From an uncultured Bacilli bacterium (GTDB lineage Bacteria; Bacillota_I; Bacilli_A; RF39; UBA660): DNA of 46,653 nt. The DNA lies in the NCBI GenBank assembly GCA_949451605.1, contig CASTSB010000002.1:1-46653 (forward strand), read 5' to 3'. Made by a program: the position numbers and the translations under genes. Below are positions 27,640 through 37,245 of the stretch, one piece after another; position 1 is the stretch's first letter; each line of letters begins with the position of its first letter. A model generated the notes under the pieces. The model did no database searches. It was not told the DNA's origin and saw nothing but the letters and a program-made list of their open reading frames with translations.

Positions 27640-29160
27640 CTACTTTTCTACTTCAATTCTTTTAAATAAAGGATGTGGTTGAGTTAAATTATAAGTATTA
27701 TTTTCATTAAATTCCAAAAGTTTATCATTATTTCCTATTTGATTTAAAATATCATCACTTGTACTTGGCATAAAAGGAGCTAATAGAGTTCCACATACTC
27801 TGATTGACTCAAGCAAATTATAAATTACTGTTTCAAGTCTATCTCTTTGATTTTCATCTTTCGCCAAAACCCAAGGTGCAGTCTCATCAATATATTTATT
27901 AGATAATCTTAATACATTAAAAATTTCATCTATTGCAGAACTAACATTCAAATTTTCTATGCTTTTTGAAGCCAAGCTATATAAATTATTTATACTGCTT
28001 ATAAATTCATTATCTATTTCATCTTTTGAAGCTTTAAATGTAACAACGCCATCAAAATATTTATTTCCCATTGAAATTGTTCTTTGTACTAAATTTCCTA
28101 AGACATTAGCAAGATCTCCATTAATTCTTTCTGTAATTAAATCATAAGTAATATTACCATCACTTGCAAAAGGAATTTCGTGAAGTAAATAATATCTAAC
28201 TGCATCTACTCCAAACTTTTCTACTAATTCATCAGCATAGATAACATTACCTTTTGACTTGCTCATCTTATCATTATTCATTAATAACCATGGATGGCCA
28301 AATACCTTCTTTGGCAACTCTAAACCTAAAGACCATAAAAAGCAAGGCCAATAAATAGTATGGAATCTAATAATATCTTTACCTATGATTTGTAAATCTG
28401 CAGGCCATAATTTTCTAAATTGATCAGTTTGATTATCAACGTCATATCCAATATTAGTTATATAATTAGTAAGTGCATCTAACCATACATACACTACATG
28501 TTTATCATCGAAATCTACTGGTATTCCCCATTTAAAAGAAGTTCTAGAAACACATAAATCTTCTACACCAGGTTTAATAAAATTATTGTACATCTCATTT
28601 CTTCTAGAAGCTGGCTGAATAAAATCTGAATTTGTAGTAAATAATTCTTCTAACTTCTTTTGATATTTACTTAATTTAAAGAAATAAGCTTCTTCTGACT
28701 GTTCATAAACATCTCTTCCACAATCAGGACATTTCCCATCTACTAATTGAGATTCAGTCCAAAAAGATTCACATGGAGTACAATAAAGACCTTTATATTC
28801 ACCTTTATATATATCACCATTTTCATACATTTTTCTAAATATATGTTGTACTATCTTTTCATGACTTGAGTCAGTAGTTCTTACAAATTTATCATAGCTA
28901 GTATTCATTAAATCCCAAATACTTTGAATTTGAGCTGCAATTCCATCGACAAATTCTTTTGGAGAAATTCCTGCTGAATTGGCCTTTTCTTCTATTTTTA
29001 TACCATGTTCATCTGTACCAGTTTGAAAATACACATCATATCCTTGCAATCTTTTAAATCTTGCTATAGCATCAGCTAAAACAATTTCATAAGTATTACC
29101 TATATGAGGCTTACCTGAAGTATAAGCAATAGCTGTAGTTAAATAAAATTTTTCTTTCAT
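27640..29160 (-). CDS. metG: Methionyl-tRNA synthetase
   Basis: A 506-aa class I synthetase. The HIGH-equivalent is HIGN (TSGKPHIGNTYEI, residues 14-26) and the KMSKS loop is KMSKSKGNVI. The zinc knuckle CTPC...CPDCG lies near residues 127-147. The C-terminal tRNA-binding (Trbp111-like) domain of B. subtilis MetS is absent, giving the short form. GGGAGG precedes the ATG. Expression should respond to uncharged tRNA-Met through the upstream T-box. Confidence 0.97.
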   Translation of the reverse strand: MKEKFYLTTAIAYTSGKPHIGNTYEIVLADAIARFKRLQGYDVYFQTGTDEHGIKIEEKANSAGISPKEFVDGIAAQIQSIWDLMNTSYDKFVRTTDSSHEKIVQHIFRKMYENGDIYKGEYKGLYCTPCESFWTESQLVDGKCPDCGRDVYEQSEEAYFFKLSKYQKKLEELFTTNSDFIQPASRRNEMYNNFIKPGVEDLCVSRTSFKWGIPVDFDDKHVVYVWLDALTNYITNIGYDVDNQTDQFRKLWPADLQIIGKDIIRFHTIYWPCFLWSLGLELPKKVFGHPWLLMNNDKMSKSKGNVIYADELVEKFGVDAVRYYLLHEIPFASDGNITYDLITERINGDLANVLGNLVQRTISMGNKYFDGVVTFKASKDEIDNEFISSINNLYSLASKSIENLNVSSAIDEIFNVLRLSNKYIDETAPWVLAKDENQRDRLETVIYNLLESIRVCGTLLAPFMPSTSDDILNQIGNNDKLLEFNENNTYNLTQPHPLFKRIEVEK

Positions 29161-29169
29161 ATTTTTTCC

Positions 29170-29404
29170 TCCCTAAAATAAAAAAATATTATGCCATAAG
29201 GACGATAAAGTTCGCGGTACCACCTTATTTCATAATATTTATTACACACTTAATTAAGTTAACGCCTTTATACGTCTTAGCTTACATATCAACTAAGAAG
29301 TTCAGAAGCCATACCAATATATCTTTTATACTTATTTTCACCAAACATAAGCTCTCTTAAATAAAATAATATACTAGCTCTTCATCAAAACATTTAAAAT
29401 GTTA
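29170..29404 (-). promoter_or_regulatory. T-box riboswitch with AUG specifier (metG leader)
   Basis: The minus-strand leader contains the T-box core TGGTACCGCG (29222-29213) within AAGGTGGTACCGCGAAC, and stem I with GATGAAGAGCTAGTA and AGAGAGC. The specifier region GGTATGGCTTCTGAAC has the ATG at 29312-29310, matching methionine. The 3' part can fold either as antiterminator or as the terminator hairpin. Confidence 0.92.
29179..29239 (-). terminator. T-box-controlled terminator of metG
   Basis: Minus strand AATATTATG-AAATAAGG pairs with CCTTATGG-CATAATATT (arms 29239-29223 and 29203-29187), followed by a T-run. It is mutually exclusive with the T-box antiterminator. Confidence 0.8.
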
Positions 29405-29409
29405 CATGT

Positions 29410-29438
29410 AATTTAACACATAAAATAGAAATTATCAA
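29410..29438 (-). promoter_or_regulatory. metG promoter
   Basis: Minus-strand -35 TTGATA (29438-29433), 17-nt spacer, -10 TAAATT (29415-29410), directly behind the stop of the upstream unknown gene. Confidence 0.5.
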
Positions 29439-29444
29439 CTTTTT

Positions 29445-30101
29445 TTAAATATTATCTTTAAATAATCTAGAATTTGACAACGTAAATAAATATCTTTCTG
29501 TTTGTTCTTTAATAAGATTTATTAAAGTAGTATCTTTAATTAAAATCTTTATATCAATATTTTCTAATAATTGCTTTTGAAAATTATTAGAAATATAGCT
29601 GCAAACATCTTTTATTACTTTTTCTTTTACCTTTAGGTCTATTTCATCTAGAAAAACAGTATCAATTTTTGATATTAACTTATCATAAGAATTATTTATC
29701 TGCTCTTTAATAATTTTCTTTATTTTTTTATTTGAATCAGTAAAATCTTTTTTTAATATTTTAATAATCTGCTCCTCTGTTGAATTTTGATAAGAATTTA
29801 CTTTACCACTTAATTCATCAATTCTTATTTTTTTTACTTTTTTGATACACTTTTGTAAATTATTTCTGTATTCTGATAATAACTCACTTAAATATTCAGT
29901 ATTTAATATTATTTTATTCTTTTTTGCCAATTCCAAAAATTTTACTTTTATTAAATCCATTGAATCCAAAGGTGGCTTTTTCATTAAAGACATAATATCT
30001 TCTTCAGTTAATGCGTTAGTATTATTTATTATACTATCTAAAATAGCATTTTTATAATTATCAAAGTGTTGTTGCTTAAATTTATCTATAGTATCATTCA
30101 T
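29445..30101 (-). CDS. Unknown Lys-rich helical protein
   Basis: 218 aa, not recognised. It is rich in Lys, Asn, Ile and Leu, with no Trp or Cys-pair motif, no signal peptide and no membrane segment. It is predicted largely helical, with heptad-like stretches around KCIKKVKKIRIDELSGKV and EEQIIKILKKDFTDSNKKI. GGGAG precedes the ATG. It has its own promoter and lies between mfd and metG, where Bacillus has abrB, spoVT and other genes; no similarity to those is apparent. Likely a cytoplasmic lineage-specific protein; no function is proposed. Confidence 0.7.
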   Translation of the reverse strand: MNDTIDKFKQQHFDNYKNAILDSIINNTNALTEEDIMSLMKKPPLDSMDLIKVKFLELAKKNKIILNTEYLSELLSEYRNNLQKCIKKVKKIRIDELSGKVNSYQNSTEEQIIKILKKDFTDSNKKIKKIIKEQINNSYDKLISKIDTVFLDEIDLKVKEKVIKDVCSYISNNFQKQLLENIDIKILIKDTTLINLIKEQTERYLFTLSNSRLFKDNI

Positions 30102-30123
30102 TTTTAACTCTCCCAGTATATTA

Positions 30124-30153
30124 ACTATACATTTTATAACTAAAATTAGTCAA
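30124..30153 (-). promoter_or_regulatory. Promoter of the unknown helical protein gene
   Basis: Minus-strand -35 TTGACT (30153-30148, overlapping the end of mfd), 18-nt spacer, -10 TATAGT (30129-30124). Confidence 0.5.
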
Positions 30154-33100
30154 TACAATCATTTAAATTATCCAAAATTTTATTCATAAAATTTACTAAA
30201 TAATATATAGGATGTTTATCTAGTTTAATAATATCTAAAACAATTATTAAATTAGATCCTTTACTTAAAAATCTAAACATATTAGAAACTTCAAAAGCAT
30301 CGACAAATAATTTTTCTGTATCAATTGAAGAAACAAAATCTCCATCAAATACTAATTCAATAGAATTTTTATTTTGTCTTACAGTTTTGACTTTTACCTT
30401 TTCCGCTAGTTTTTCAAACCATTCTTCATACATATAAATAACTAACTCTTCACTAACTTTACCAAATCTATCTTCCAATTCTGCCTTTACTTCATTAAAT
30501 GTTTCTAAAGAATCTATTGTATTAATTTTTTTATGAATCTCTATTTTTATCTCATCTTCTTTAACATAAGAATCTTCAATATGAGTAGAAACATTTATTA
30601 AAGGCTGTGTAGTATCTTCTTCATTAGAAACAGAAATATTTTTTCTTTTATTTACTTCTTCATTTAACATCTTTAAATAAAGATCAATACCTACTGAATC
30701 AATGAACCCGGCTTGTTCACTACCTAATATATCTCCTGCACCTCTTATCGATAAATCTCTAGTTGCAATTGAAAAACCACTTCCCAATTCAGTAAATTCT
30801 TTAATAACATTAAGTCTTTTTACTGCAGTTTCAGTTAATTGTTTAAACGGCTGATACATTAAATAAGCAAAAGCAAACTTATCACTACGTCCTACTCGAC
30901 CTCTTATTTGATATAGCTGACTCAAACCAAATCTATCTGCATCTATTATAATTAAAGTATTTACATTTGGAATATCAATACCTGTTTCAATTATAGTAGT
31001 ACAAATTAAAACATCATATTCATTATTAATAAATGCAAATAATTTTTCTTCTAATTGCAACTTATTCATTTGACCATGAACTACCGCAATTCTCGCCTCA
31101 GGTACAAGATTTTGTATTTTATAACATTCTTCATCTATTGATTGCACTCTGTTATAAAGCAAAAAAACTTGACCATGACGTGCTAATTCCTTATATATAG
31201 CATCCTTAATAATCTGCTTATTCTCTTCAATAACATATGTTTGTACTGGAAATCTATTAACTGGAGGAGTTTCTATTAATGATAAACTTCTTATTCCTGT
31301 TAGAGACATCTGTAAAGTTCTAGGAATTGGTGTAGCAGTAAGAGTTAATACATCTACATTAACTTTTATTTGCTTAAGCTTTTCTTTATGAACAACACCA
31401 AATCTTTGTTCTTCATCTACAATTAATAATCCCAAATCTTTTAAAACTACATCATCACTTAATAAACGATGTGTACCTATTACCATATCAATAGTACCTT
31501 GTTGTAAACCAGTAATAATCTTCTTACATTCATTAGTACTTGTAAACCTGTTTAACAAAGCTATTGAAACTGGAAAATCACTAAATCTTTTTAAAGCATT
31601 TTCGTAGTGTTGACTAGAAAGAATAGTAGTAGGACATAAAAATAATACTTGTTTAGAATCTAATATAGCCTTAAATGCAGCAACAAATGCGACTTCAGTC
31701 TTACCAAAACCAACATCTCCACACAAAAGTCTATCCATTGGAACCGGTGACTCCATATCACTTTTAATTTGAGCAATTGCTTTCTTTTGATCTTTTGTTA
31801 ATTCATAAGGAAAAGCAGCTTCAAATTCTTTGGATAATTCACAATCTTTTGAAAAAGCGAAACCTTTATGTGCTTCACGTTCAGAATAAAGTTTTAATAA
31901 CTGATCTGCCATATCATTAATTTTACTTTTAACTCTGGCCTTAGTCTTTTGCCACTCTACACTATCAAGCTTATTAATTTTAGGTTGAGCACCTTCTTTT
32001 CCTGAATATTTATAGAGTAAATCTATTTTTTCTACGGGTATATATATTTTATCTGTTCCTTGATATAAAACTTCAATATAATCTTTTGAAATATTATTCA
32101 TAGTAAGATTCTTTATTCCGTTATAAATTCCAATTCCATGAACATTATGTACAACATAATCTCCTATAGACAATTTAGATACATCCTTAATACTAACACC
32201 ATATTTAAAATTAGTATTAAATTTCTTCTTTATATCATTATTATTAAACAATTCATTTCCTGTTAAAACTATAAATTCATTATATGCAAAACCGCAATTA
32301 ATTTCTGATTCAATTAAATTAACTGTATTCTTTTTAATATTTTCAAAAGATGATTCACAAACTTTCATATTTAAATTTTTTAATATTTTTTGTAATTGAT
32401 ATTTTTTTAAACATATAAGAATAGTTTTATCATTAGAAAGTTTTTCGCGGATATAATTATTAATAGCTTCGCTACACTCATTAAATTTATTAATAGTATG
32501 AACCTTAAAATCTTTTAAAGTAGAAATGTAAGATGTCGATAAATTATCGATAGTTAAATAATGAACAGAAAAGTCATTTTTTTGTTTTAAAAATTCAAAC
32601 ATATACTGTCCAGAAAACTCAATATCTTTTGTTTCTTTATAGGTTAAAGCTTCATTTTGAATATTATTATAACTTATTTCTAGCTGACCAAAATCTTTAT
32701 AAAAAGTAACGCAATCTTCTAAGTAATCTTGTATAGAAACCGTTTTTTCATAAAAAGGTAAATATTTTTGTTTATCAAAATGACCTTCTTCTATTTTATT
32801 TAGAGTCAAAAACTCAGAAAAAGGATAAATATTTATAGAATTAATATTTTCCGTAGATTTTTGTGTATCATAATCAAAATATCTAATAGATTCTATTTCA
32901 TCTCCAAAAAATTCAATTCTAACAGGATACTCACTACCTATTGGAAAAATATCTAATACAAATCCCCTTACTGCCAATTCACCTGTTTTATTAACCAAAG
33001 TAGTTCTAGAATAACCTGATGTTATTAAACTTTCTGCTAAAATAATAGGATTTATAGTTTGGCCTATAGAAAGATTAAAACAATGTTTAAGGTAAGTATT

Positions 33101-33451
33101 TTTAGAAGGTAAGAATCTTAAATAACCCATTAGATTAGTCAAAACTATTTTCTTGTTTGAATTAATAATGGAATTAAGAGTCTCTAGTCTTGATATTTTT
33201 AAATCTGGACTTATAGCTAGAGCTTCACTAGTTAAAAAATCATCCATAGGAAATAATAGGACATCTTTTGTATAATTGCTTAATGATAAATATAATTGAT
33301 TTAATTCAAATAAAGAATTAACAACAACTAAAATAGATTTATTACTTTTAGCAAATAAAGAATTTAAATATACACAAAAAAATTCATCGGTAACACCTAT
33401 GATACCCATGTCTTTTTCTATTTTAATATCAATTAGATCATAAAAGTTCAT
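30146..33451 (-). CDS. mfd: Transcription-repair coupling factor Mfd
   Basis: A 1101-aa DNA translocase that removes stalled RNA polymerase and recruits UvrA. The UvrB-like N-terminus is present (SNYTKDVLLFPMDD; EFFGDEIESIRYFD). The CarD/RID domain is at about 420-490 (LSIGDYVVHNVHGIGIYNGI), the translocase Walker A is GDVGFGKTEVAFVAAF (about 575) and the DEEQ box is LLIVDEEQRFG. The TRG motif region is LSIRGAGDILGSEQ, followed by the C-terminal TRCF domain. It lies 4 nt after pth, as in the Bacillus pth-mfd pair; fin is absent. Confidence 0.97.
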   Translation of the reverse strand: MNFYDLIDIKIEKDMGIIGVTDEFFCVYLNSLFAKSNKSILVVVNSLFELNQLYLSLSNYTKDVLLFPMDDFLTSEALAISPDLKISRLETLNSIINSNKKIVLTNLMGYLRFLPSKNTYLKHCFNLSIGQTINPIILAESLITSGYSRTTLVNKTGELAVRGFVLDIFPIGSEYPVRIEFFGDEIESIRYFDYDTQKSTENINSINIYPFSEFLTLNKIEEGHFDKQKYLPFYEKTVSIQDYLEDCVTFYKDFGQLEISYNNIQNEALTYKETKDIEFSGQYMFEFLKQKNDFSVHYLTIDNLSTSYISTLKDFKVHTINKFNECSEAINNYIREKLSNDKTILICLKKYQLQKILKNLNMKVCESSFENIKKNTVNLIESEINCGFAYNEFIVLTGNELFNNNDIKKKFNTNFKYGVSIKDVSKLSIGDYVVHNVHGIGIYNGIKNLTMNNISKDYIEVLYQGTDKIYIPVEKIDLLYKYSGKEGAQPKINKLDSVEWQKTKARVKSKINDMADQLLKLYSEREAHKGFAFSKDCELSKEFEAAFPYELTKDQKKAIAQIKSDMESPVPMDRLLCGDVGFGKTEVAFVAAFKAILDSKQVLFLCPTTILSSQHYENALKRFSDFPVSIALLNRFTSTNECKKIITGLQQGTIDMVIGTHRLLSDDVVLKDLGLLIVDEEQRFGVVHKEKLKQIKVNVDVLTLTATPIPRTLQMSLTGIRSLSLIETPPVNRFPVQTYVIEENKQIIKDAIYKELARHGQVFLLYNRVQSIDEECYKIQNLVPEARIAVVHGQMNKLQLEEKLFAFINNEYDVLICTTIIETGIDIPNVNTLIIIDADRFGLSQLYQIRGRVGRSDKFAFAYLMYQPFKQLTETAVKRLNVIKEFTELGSGFSIATRDLSIRGAGDILGSEQAGFIDSVGIDLYLKMLNEEVNKRKNISVSNEEDTTQPLINVSTHIEDSYVKEDEIKIEIHKKINTIDSLETFNEVKAELEDRFGKVSEELVIYMYEEWFEKLAEKVKVKTVRQNKNSIELVFDGDFVSSIDTEKLFVDAFEVSNMFRFLSKGSNLIIVLDIIKLDKHPIYYLVNFMNKILDNLNDCID

Positions 33452-33455
33452 TAAA

Positions 33456-34025
33456 TCACCTATTTTTTTTATTATATTTACTCATTAAATCACTAAACTC
33501 TAATTTAAAATAAGAATTCATTACTTCAACTAATTCATTAAATTCACTATCAAGCATTTTACGATCTTCATCAGAAAACTTTCCTAACACATAATCTTTT
33601 GTATCATATTTCTTATCATTAGAAATACCTATTTTTAATCTTTTATAATCTTGAGTCCCAATCTTATTGGCTATATCCTTATGACCATTATGGCCTCCAG
33701 AAGATCCTTTACTCTTTAATTTATAATTACCTAATGTCAAATCTAAATCATCAGAAATAACTAAAATATCTTCCGATGATATCTTATAAAAATTCATAAA
33801 TTTTTGAACTACATCTCCTGATAAATTCATATATGATTGCGGCTTTAAAAAAATAACCTTTTCGCCATATATTATTGTTTGATAAAATAAACCATTAAAT
33901 TTAGTAAACCATGAAATATTATTATCAATTTTACTTAAGTAATAATCAATAAACTCAAAACCAATATTATGTCTAGTATTATTATACTCACTACCTGGAT
34001 TACCTAAACCTATTATTAACTTCAT
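33456..34025 (-). CDS. pth: Peptidyl-tRNA hydrolase
   Basis: Releases peptides from prematurely dropped peptidyl-tRNA; 189 aa, usual size. Signature LGNPGSEYNNTRHNIGFEF includes the catalytic His (about residue 20); KPQSYMNLSG, ISDDLDLTLG and GSSGGHNGHKDI are the other conserved blocks. It is packed between rsmI (5 nt) and mfd (4 nt). Confidence 0.96.
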   Translation of the reverse strand: MKLIIGLGNPGSEYNNTRHNIGFEFIDYYLSKIDNNISWFTKFNGLFYQTIIYGEKVIFLKPQSYMNLSGDVVQKFMNFYKISSEDILVISDDLDLTLGNYKLKSKGSSGGHNGHKDIANKIGTQDYKRLKIGISNDKKYDTKDYVLGKFSDEDRKMLDSEFNELVEVMNSYFKLEFSDLMSKYNKKNR

Positions 34026-34030
34026 CTATT

Positions 34031-34870
34031 TCACTTCCCATTATGATATTCTTTATAAATTATTGATTTAGAAACGTTTCTTTCTTTCGCAACAATTTTA
34101 ATTGCATCATTCGTAGACATTCCATCTTTTAAATATAAATTCACATGTTCTTTTATTGATAAATCCTCATAACTAATTTCTTCATGACTTCCTTCTACTA
34201 TTAAAACAAATTCTCCTTTTAAACTATCTGCAATTGGAATAATTTCACTTATTTTATCTCTATACACTTCTTCATGTAATTTAGATATTTCTCTTTCCAA
34301 ACATATTTCTCTATTACCTAAGATTTCAAGCATATGAACTAATGTTTCTTTTAATCTATGAGGAGCTTCATAAAAAATCATTGTATATTTTAAAGACTTT
34401 AACTGTTCCAACTCCTTCTTTCTCTTAGAAGATTTAGCATTTAAAAAACCATAAAATAAGAAAGGCGCTGGTTCAATTCCAGAATTAATTAATGCTGGAA
34501 CAAAAGCAGTAGCTCCAGGTAAACTTATTACATTAAAATCGTTGTTTATAACCTCTTTTACAACTACGAATCCAGGATCACTTATAATTGGAGTTCCTTG
34601 ATCAGTTACTAACCCAATATTCTTTCCTTTTTTTAATTCCTCTATAACATAAAATTTAACCTTTTCTTGATTAAATTCATGACATGCAACTAATTTCTTT
34701 TTTATTTCATATTTATTTAAAAGTTTACTAGTCTCTCTTGTATCTTCACATAAAATAAAATCAACAGACTTTAAAATATTTAAAGAACGAATTGTAATAT
34801 CTTCCAAATTTCCAATTGGAGTAGGTATCAAATACAAACTTGCAGTATCGTTATAACTTTTTTGACTCAT
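34031..34870 (-). CDS. rsmI: 16S rRNA (cytidine1402-2'-O)-methyltransferase RsmI
   Basis: A 279-aa tetrapyrrole-methylase-fold enzyme; it methylates C1402 at the decoding centre. Motifs: LYLIPTPIGNLEDITIRSL, CEDTRETSKLLNKY, GLVTDQGTPIISDPG and FYEAPHRLKETL. A small C-terminal helix-turn-helix-like part ends VSKSIIYKEYH. It overlaps yabB by 4 nt (ATGA), so translation is coupled. Bacillus order yabB-yazA-yabC is kept without yazA. Confidence 0.95.
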   Translation of the reverse strand: MSQKSYNDTASLYLIPTPIGNLEDITIRSLNILKSVDFILCEDTRETSKLLNKYEIKKKLVACHEFNQEKVKFYVIEELKKGKNIGLVTDQGTPIISDPGFVVVKEVINNDFNVISLPGATAFVPALINSGIEPAPFLFYGFLNAKSSKRKKELEQLKSLKYTMIFYEAPHRLKETLVHMLEILGNREICLEREISKLHEEVYRDKISEIIPIADSLKGEFVLIVEGSHEEISYEDLSIKEHVNLYLKDGMSTNDAIKIVAKERNVSKSIIYKEYHNGK

Positions 34871-35598
34871 TTTCTCACTTCTTTCGTAATGCTAGAATAT
34901 TCTTCTGTCATACTACCATCAGAATTATAAAGAATTAAAGGACTTTCAACTTTTAAACCCTTTTTTCCAGCTTTTTGGCCTTCAACTAAAATTATGTTTG
35001 AATCTTTACCATATTTTTCGTACACAAATCTTATCCTCTTAGGCTCTATACCATATTCTATCATCAATGTTAAAATTTCCATTAATCGCTCTGGTCTATG
35101 TACTATAGCTAAATTACCATTATTTTTCAAGGATTTTTTTGCAACTTTTAACATTTTTCTTAAATCCATACAAAACTCATGTCTTGCTATTCTTTTTTCA
35201 ATAGATAAATTCACATTACTGCCTTCACTTATTGGAAAATATGGAGGATTACAAAGAATTAAATCAAAGTATTCATTAAAATCGAATTTTTCTTTATCAG
35301 CTATATCAGAATTAATAATTTTGATCTGCTTATCCAAATTATTATATAAAATTGATTCATTAGCTAGCATATATAATTTTTCTTGTATCTCTACTCCTAT
35401 TATATTAGAAGAAGTTCTCTTCGATAAAATAAGAGGAATCACAGCATTACCAGTACCAAAATCACATATATTTTTATCTCTTAACCTAATAGTAGCAAAA
35501 TTAGCTAATAAAACACTATCTAGAGAAAAACAAAAAAAATCTAAATCCTGATAAATTTTAAGATTTTCATAGCCTAAAATATCATTTAATACTTTCAC
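34867..35598 (-). CDS. yabB: YabB/TrmN6-type tRNA adenine-N6 methyltransferase
   Basis: A 243-aa class I methyltransferase of the TrmN6/YfiC type, which methylates A37 of tRNA-Val in E. coli. SAM motif I is ICDFGTGNAVIPLILSKR (about 43-60) and the catalytic motif is LILCNPPYFP (about 125). The start is GTG, sharing its first G with the TAG of ricT; the stop is TGA. Sits between ricT and rsmI as in Bacillus (yaaT-yabA-yabB), lacking yabA. The tRNA target is inferred. Confidence 0.88.
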   Translation of the reverse strand: MKVLNDILGYENLKIYQDLDFFCFSLDSVLLANFATIRLRDKNICDFGTGNAVIPLILSKRTSSNIIGVEIQEKLYMLANESILYNNLDKQIKIINSDIADKEKFDFNEYFDLILCNPPYFPISEGSNVNLSIEKRIARHEFCMDLRKMLKVAKKSLKNNGNLAIVHRPERLMEILTLMIEYGIEPKRIRFVYEKYGKDSNIILVEGQKAGKKGLKVESPLILYNSDGSMTEEYSSITKEVRK

Positions 35599-36386
35599 TA
35601 TTTATCATCCTTACTATACTCTATTACACCTTTATCTTTTAAATCCACACAATAAGTACCCTTTAAAATATTCGTTGATACCACTTTTCCCATACCTCCA
35701 GGAGTATCAGTAATCATACCTACTTTAGGTAATGAACTTTTTAATTCAGTATAAACTTCATTTTCATAACCTAAACAACAAAGCAATCTACCACATACAC
35801 CATTAATTTTTGTAGGAGTTAAAGCTAAAGCTTGATTCTTTGCCATATTTATTGAAACACTATTAAAATCAGATAAAAAGGAATTACAACACAAAAATAA
35901 GCCACAAGGTCCAAGCCCACCTATACGCTTAGCTTTATCTCGTACCCCAATTTGTCTTAACTCAATTCTAGTTTTAAACTTCTGAGCTAGTCTCTTAGCT
36001 AATTCTCTAAAATCAATTCTAACTTCTGATAAATAGCTAATTATTAATACACTTTTATCATAATTAAATTCAGCATCAACAAAATTCATATCCAATTCAA
36101 GAGATTTACTTGTTTTTTTAGCAAACTCCAATGCCTTTTCTGCTTCATTAACTAAAGAATTAATAAATCTATAATCTTCAGATTCTAATATTCTAATTAC
36201 TTTTTTTAAAGGTAATATTAGATTTTTTTCATCTTCTAAATAATTCTCTTTAATTATTTGTGCAGGAAACATACCATATTCAGACTCAATTAGTACATTA
36301 TTTCCCTTTTTTAAGGATAAATTGTTAGCAGATAAATAATATAAGTTCTTACTTAAATCTGTTTTTGCAACTACTATTTCAATCAT
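35598..36386 (-). CDS. ricT: RicT (YaaT), PSP1-domain iron-sulphur protein
   Basis: A 262-aa PSP1-domain protein; in B. subtilis RicT with RicA and RicF forms the Y-complex that stimulates RNase Y processing and helps competence, biofilm and sporulation. Cysteine clusters consistent with iron-sulphur binding are GPCGLFLCCNSF (about 165-176) and GVCGRLLCCLGYE (about 200-212). DFRELAKRLAQKFKTRIELRQIG is the typical PSP1 helix. It overlaps holB by 8 nt and yabB by 1 nt. Confidence 0.94.
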   Translation of the reverse strand: MIEIVVAKTDLSKNLYYLSANNLSLKKGNNVLIESEYGMFPAQIIKENYLEDEKNLILPLKKVIRILESEDYRFINSLVNEAEKALEFAKKTSKSLELDMNFVDAEFNYDKSVLIISYLSEVRIDFRELAKRLAQKFKTRIELRQIGVRDKAKRIGGLGPCGLFLCCNSFLSDFNSVSINMAKNQALALTPTKINGVCGRLLCCLGYENEVYTELKSSLPKVGMITDTPGGMGKVVSTNILKGTYCVDLKDKGVIEYSKDDK

Positions 36387-37236
36387 ATACTTCTCCCATT
36401 ATTCTAGAGAAAAAAGAATCCATCCAAATTTTATAATTCAAATTATATTCCAATTTCTGTAGTTCACTTTCTATTATTTTAACATATAAAACCATTTCAT
36501 TTATAGTTAATTTATTAAGTAAATCATAAGTATTGCTATTATTTACAGTTTTATCTTTTTCTAGGTAAGAAATAAAATATTTTTCTAATTCAGATAATAC
36601 TTTTTTACAGGTATCCTTATCAGTCAAAATATTTTCATAAATATCTTTATAGTAAATAAATAAATTACGTTTCATAGAAATGTATTCAATAAAGTTTTCA
36701 ACTTTTTCTAAAGTTTCAGCGTTTAAAACAAATTCTTCCTTTTTTAAAGAAAAAATCTGACATCTAGAAATAATAGTATCTAATAATAAATATCTATTTT
36801 TAGTTAACAAAATAGCTATAACATCATCACAAGGTTCTTCTAAAAATTTTAATAAAGAATTGGATGATGATGTATTTAACCTTTCAGCTTCTTTAATTAT
36901 ATAAATTCTCTTGTTATTAAAAAGAGACTTATTATTAAACTCAGTCTGTAAATCAATCAACTGTTGTTTTTTTATCCAATTACCATCAGAAGAAATAATT
37001 TTAATGTCTGGATAAGTATCAGAATCAATTAATTTGCAAATATTACATTTAGAACAATTCATTTTATCAATTGATTTATCAACATTTTGACATAATATTA
37101 ATTTAATTATTTCTTTAATAAATTCCATAGAAGTATCAGAATCATCAACTTCAAACAAAAGTGCGTGAGAAACTTTATTATTATTTATCATATTAGTTAA
37201 AATCTCTAAAACATTTGTTTGATTTTGACCATTCAT
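36379..37236 (-). CDS. holB: DNA polymerase III delta' subunit
   Basis: A 285-aa clamp-loader subunit. The zinc-binding cysteines are seen in CQNVD...NCSKCNICKLID (about 50-70). The sensor-type SSSNSLLKFLEEPCDDVIAI and SRCQIF are characteristic. The P-loop is absent, as expected for delta'. It lies after bofA (9 nt) and overlaps ricT, the Bacillus holB-yaaT order; tmk, which normally precedes holB, is absent here. Confidence 0.9.
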   Translation of the reverse strand: MNGQNQTNVLEILTNMINNNKVSHALLFEVDDSDTSMEFIKEIIKLILCQNVDKSIDKMNCSKCNICKLIDSDTYPDIKIISSDGNWIKKQQLIDLQTEFNNKSLFNNKRIYIIKEAERLNTSSSNSLLKFLEEPCDDVIAILLTKNRYLLLDTIISRCQIFSLKKEEFVLNAETLEKVENFIEYISMKRNLFIYYKDIYENILTDKDTCKKVLSELEKYFISYLEKDKTVNNSNTYDLLNKLTINEMVLYVKIIESELQKLEYNLNYKIWMDSFFSRIMGEVYD

Positions 37237-37245
37237 AATAACACC

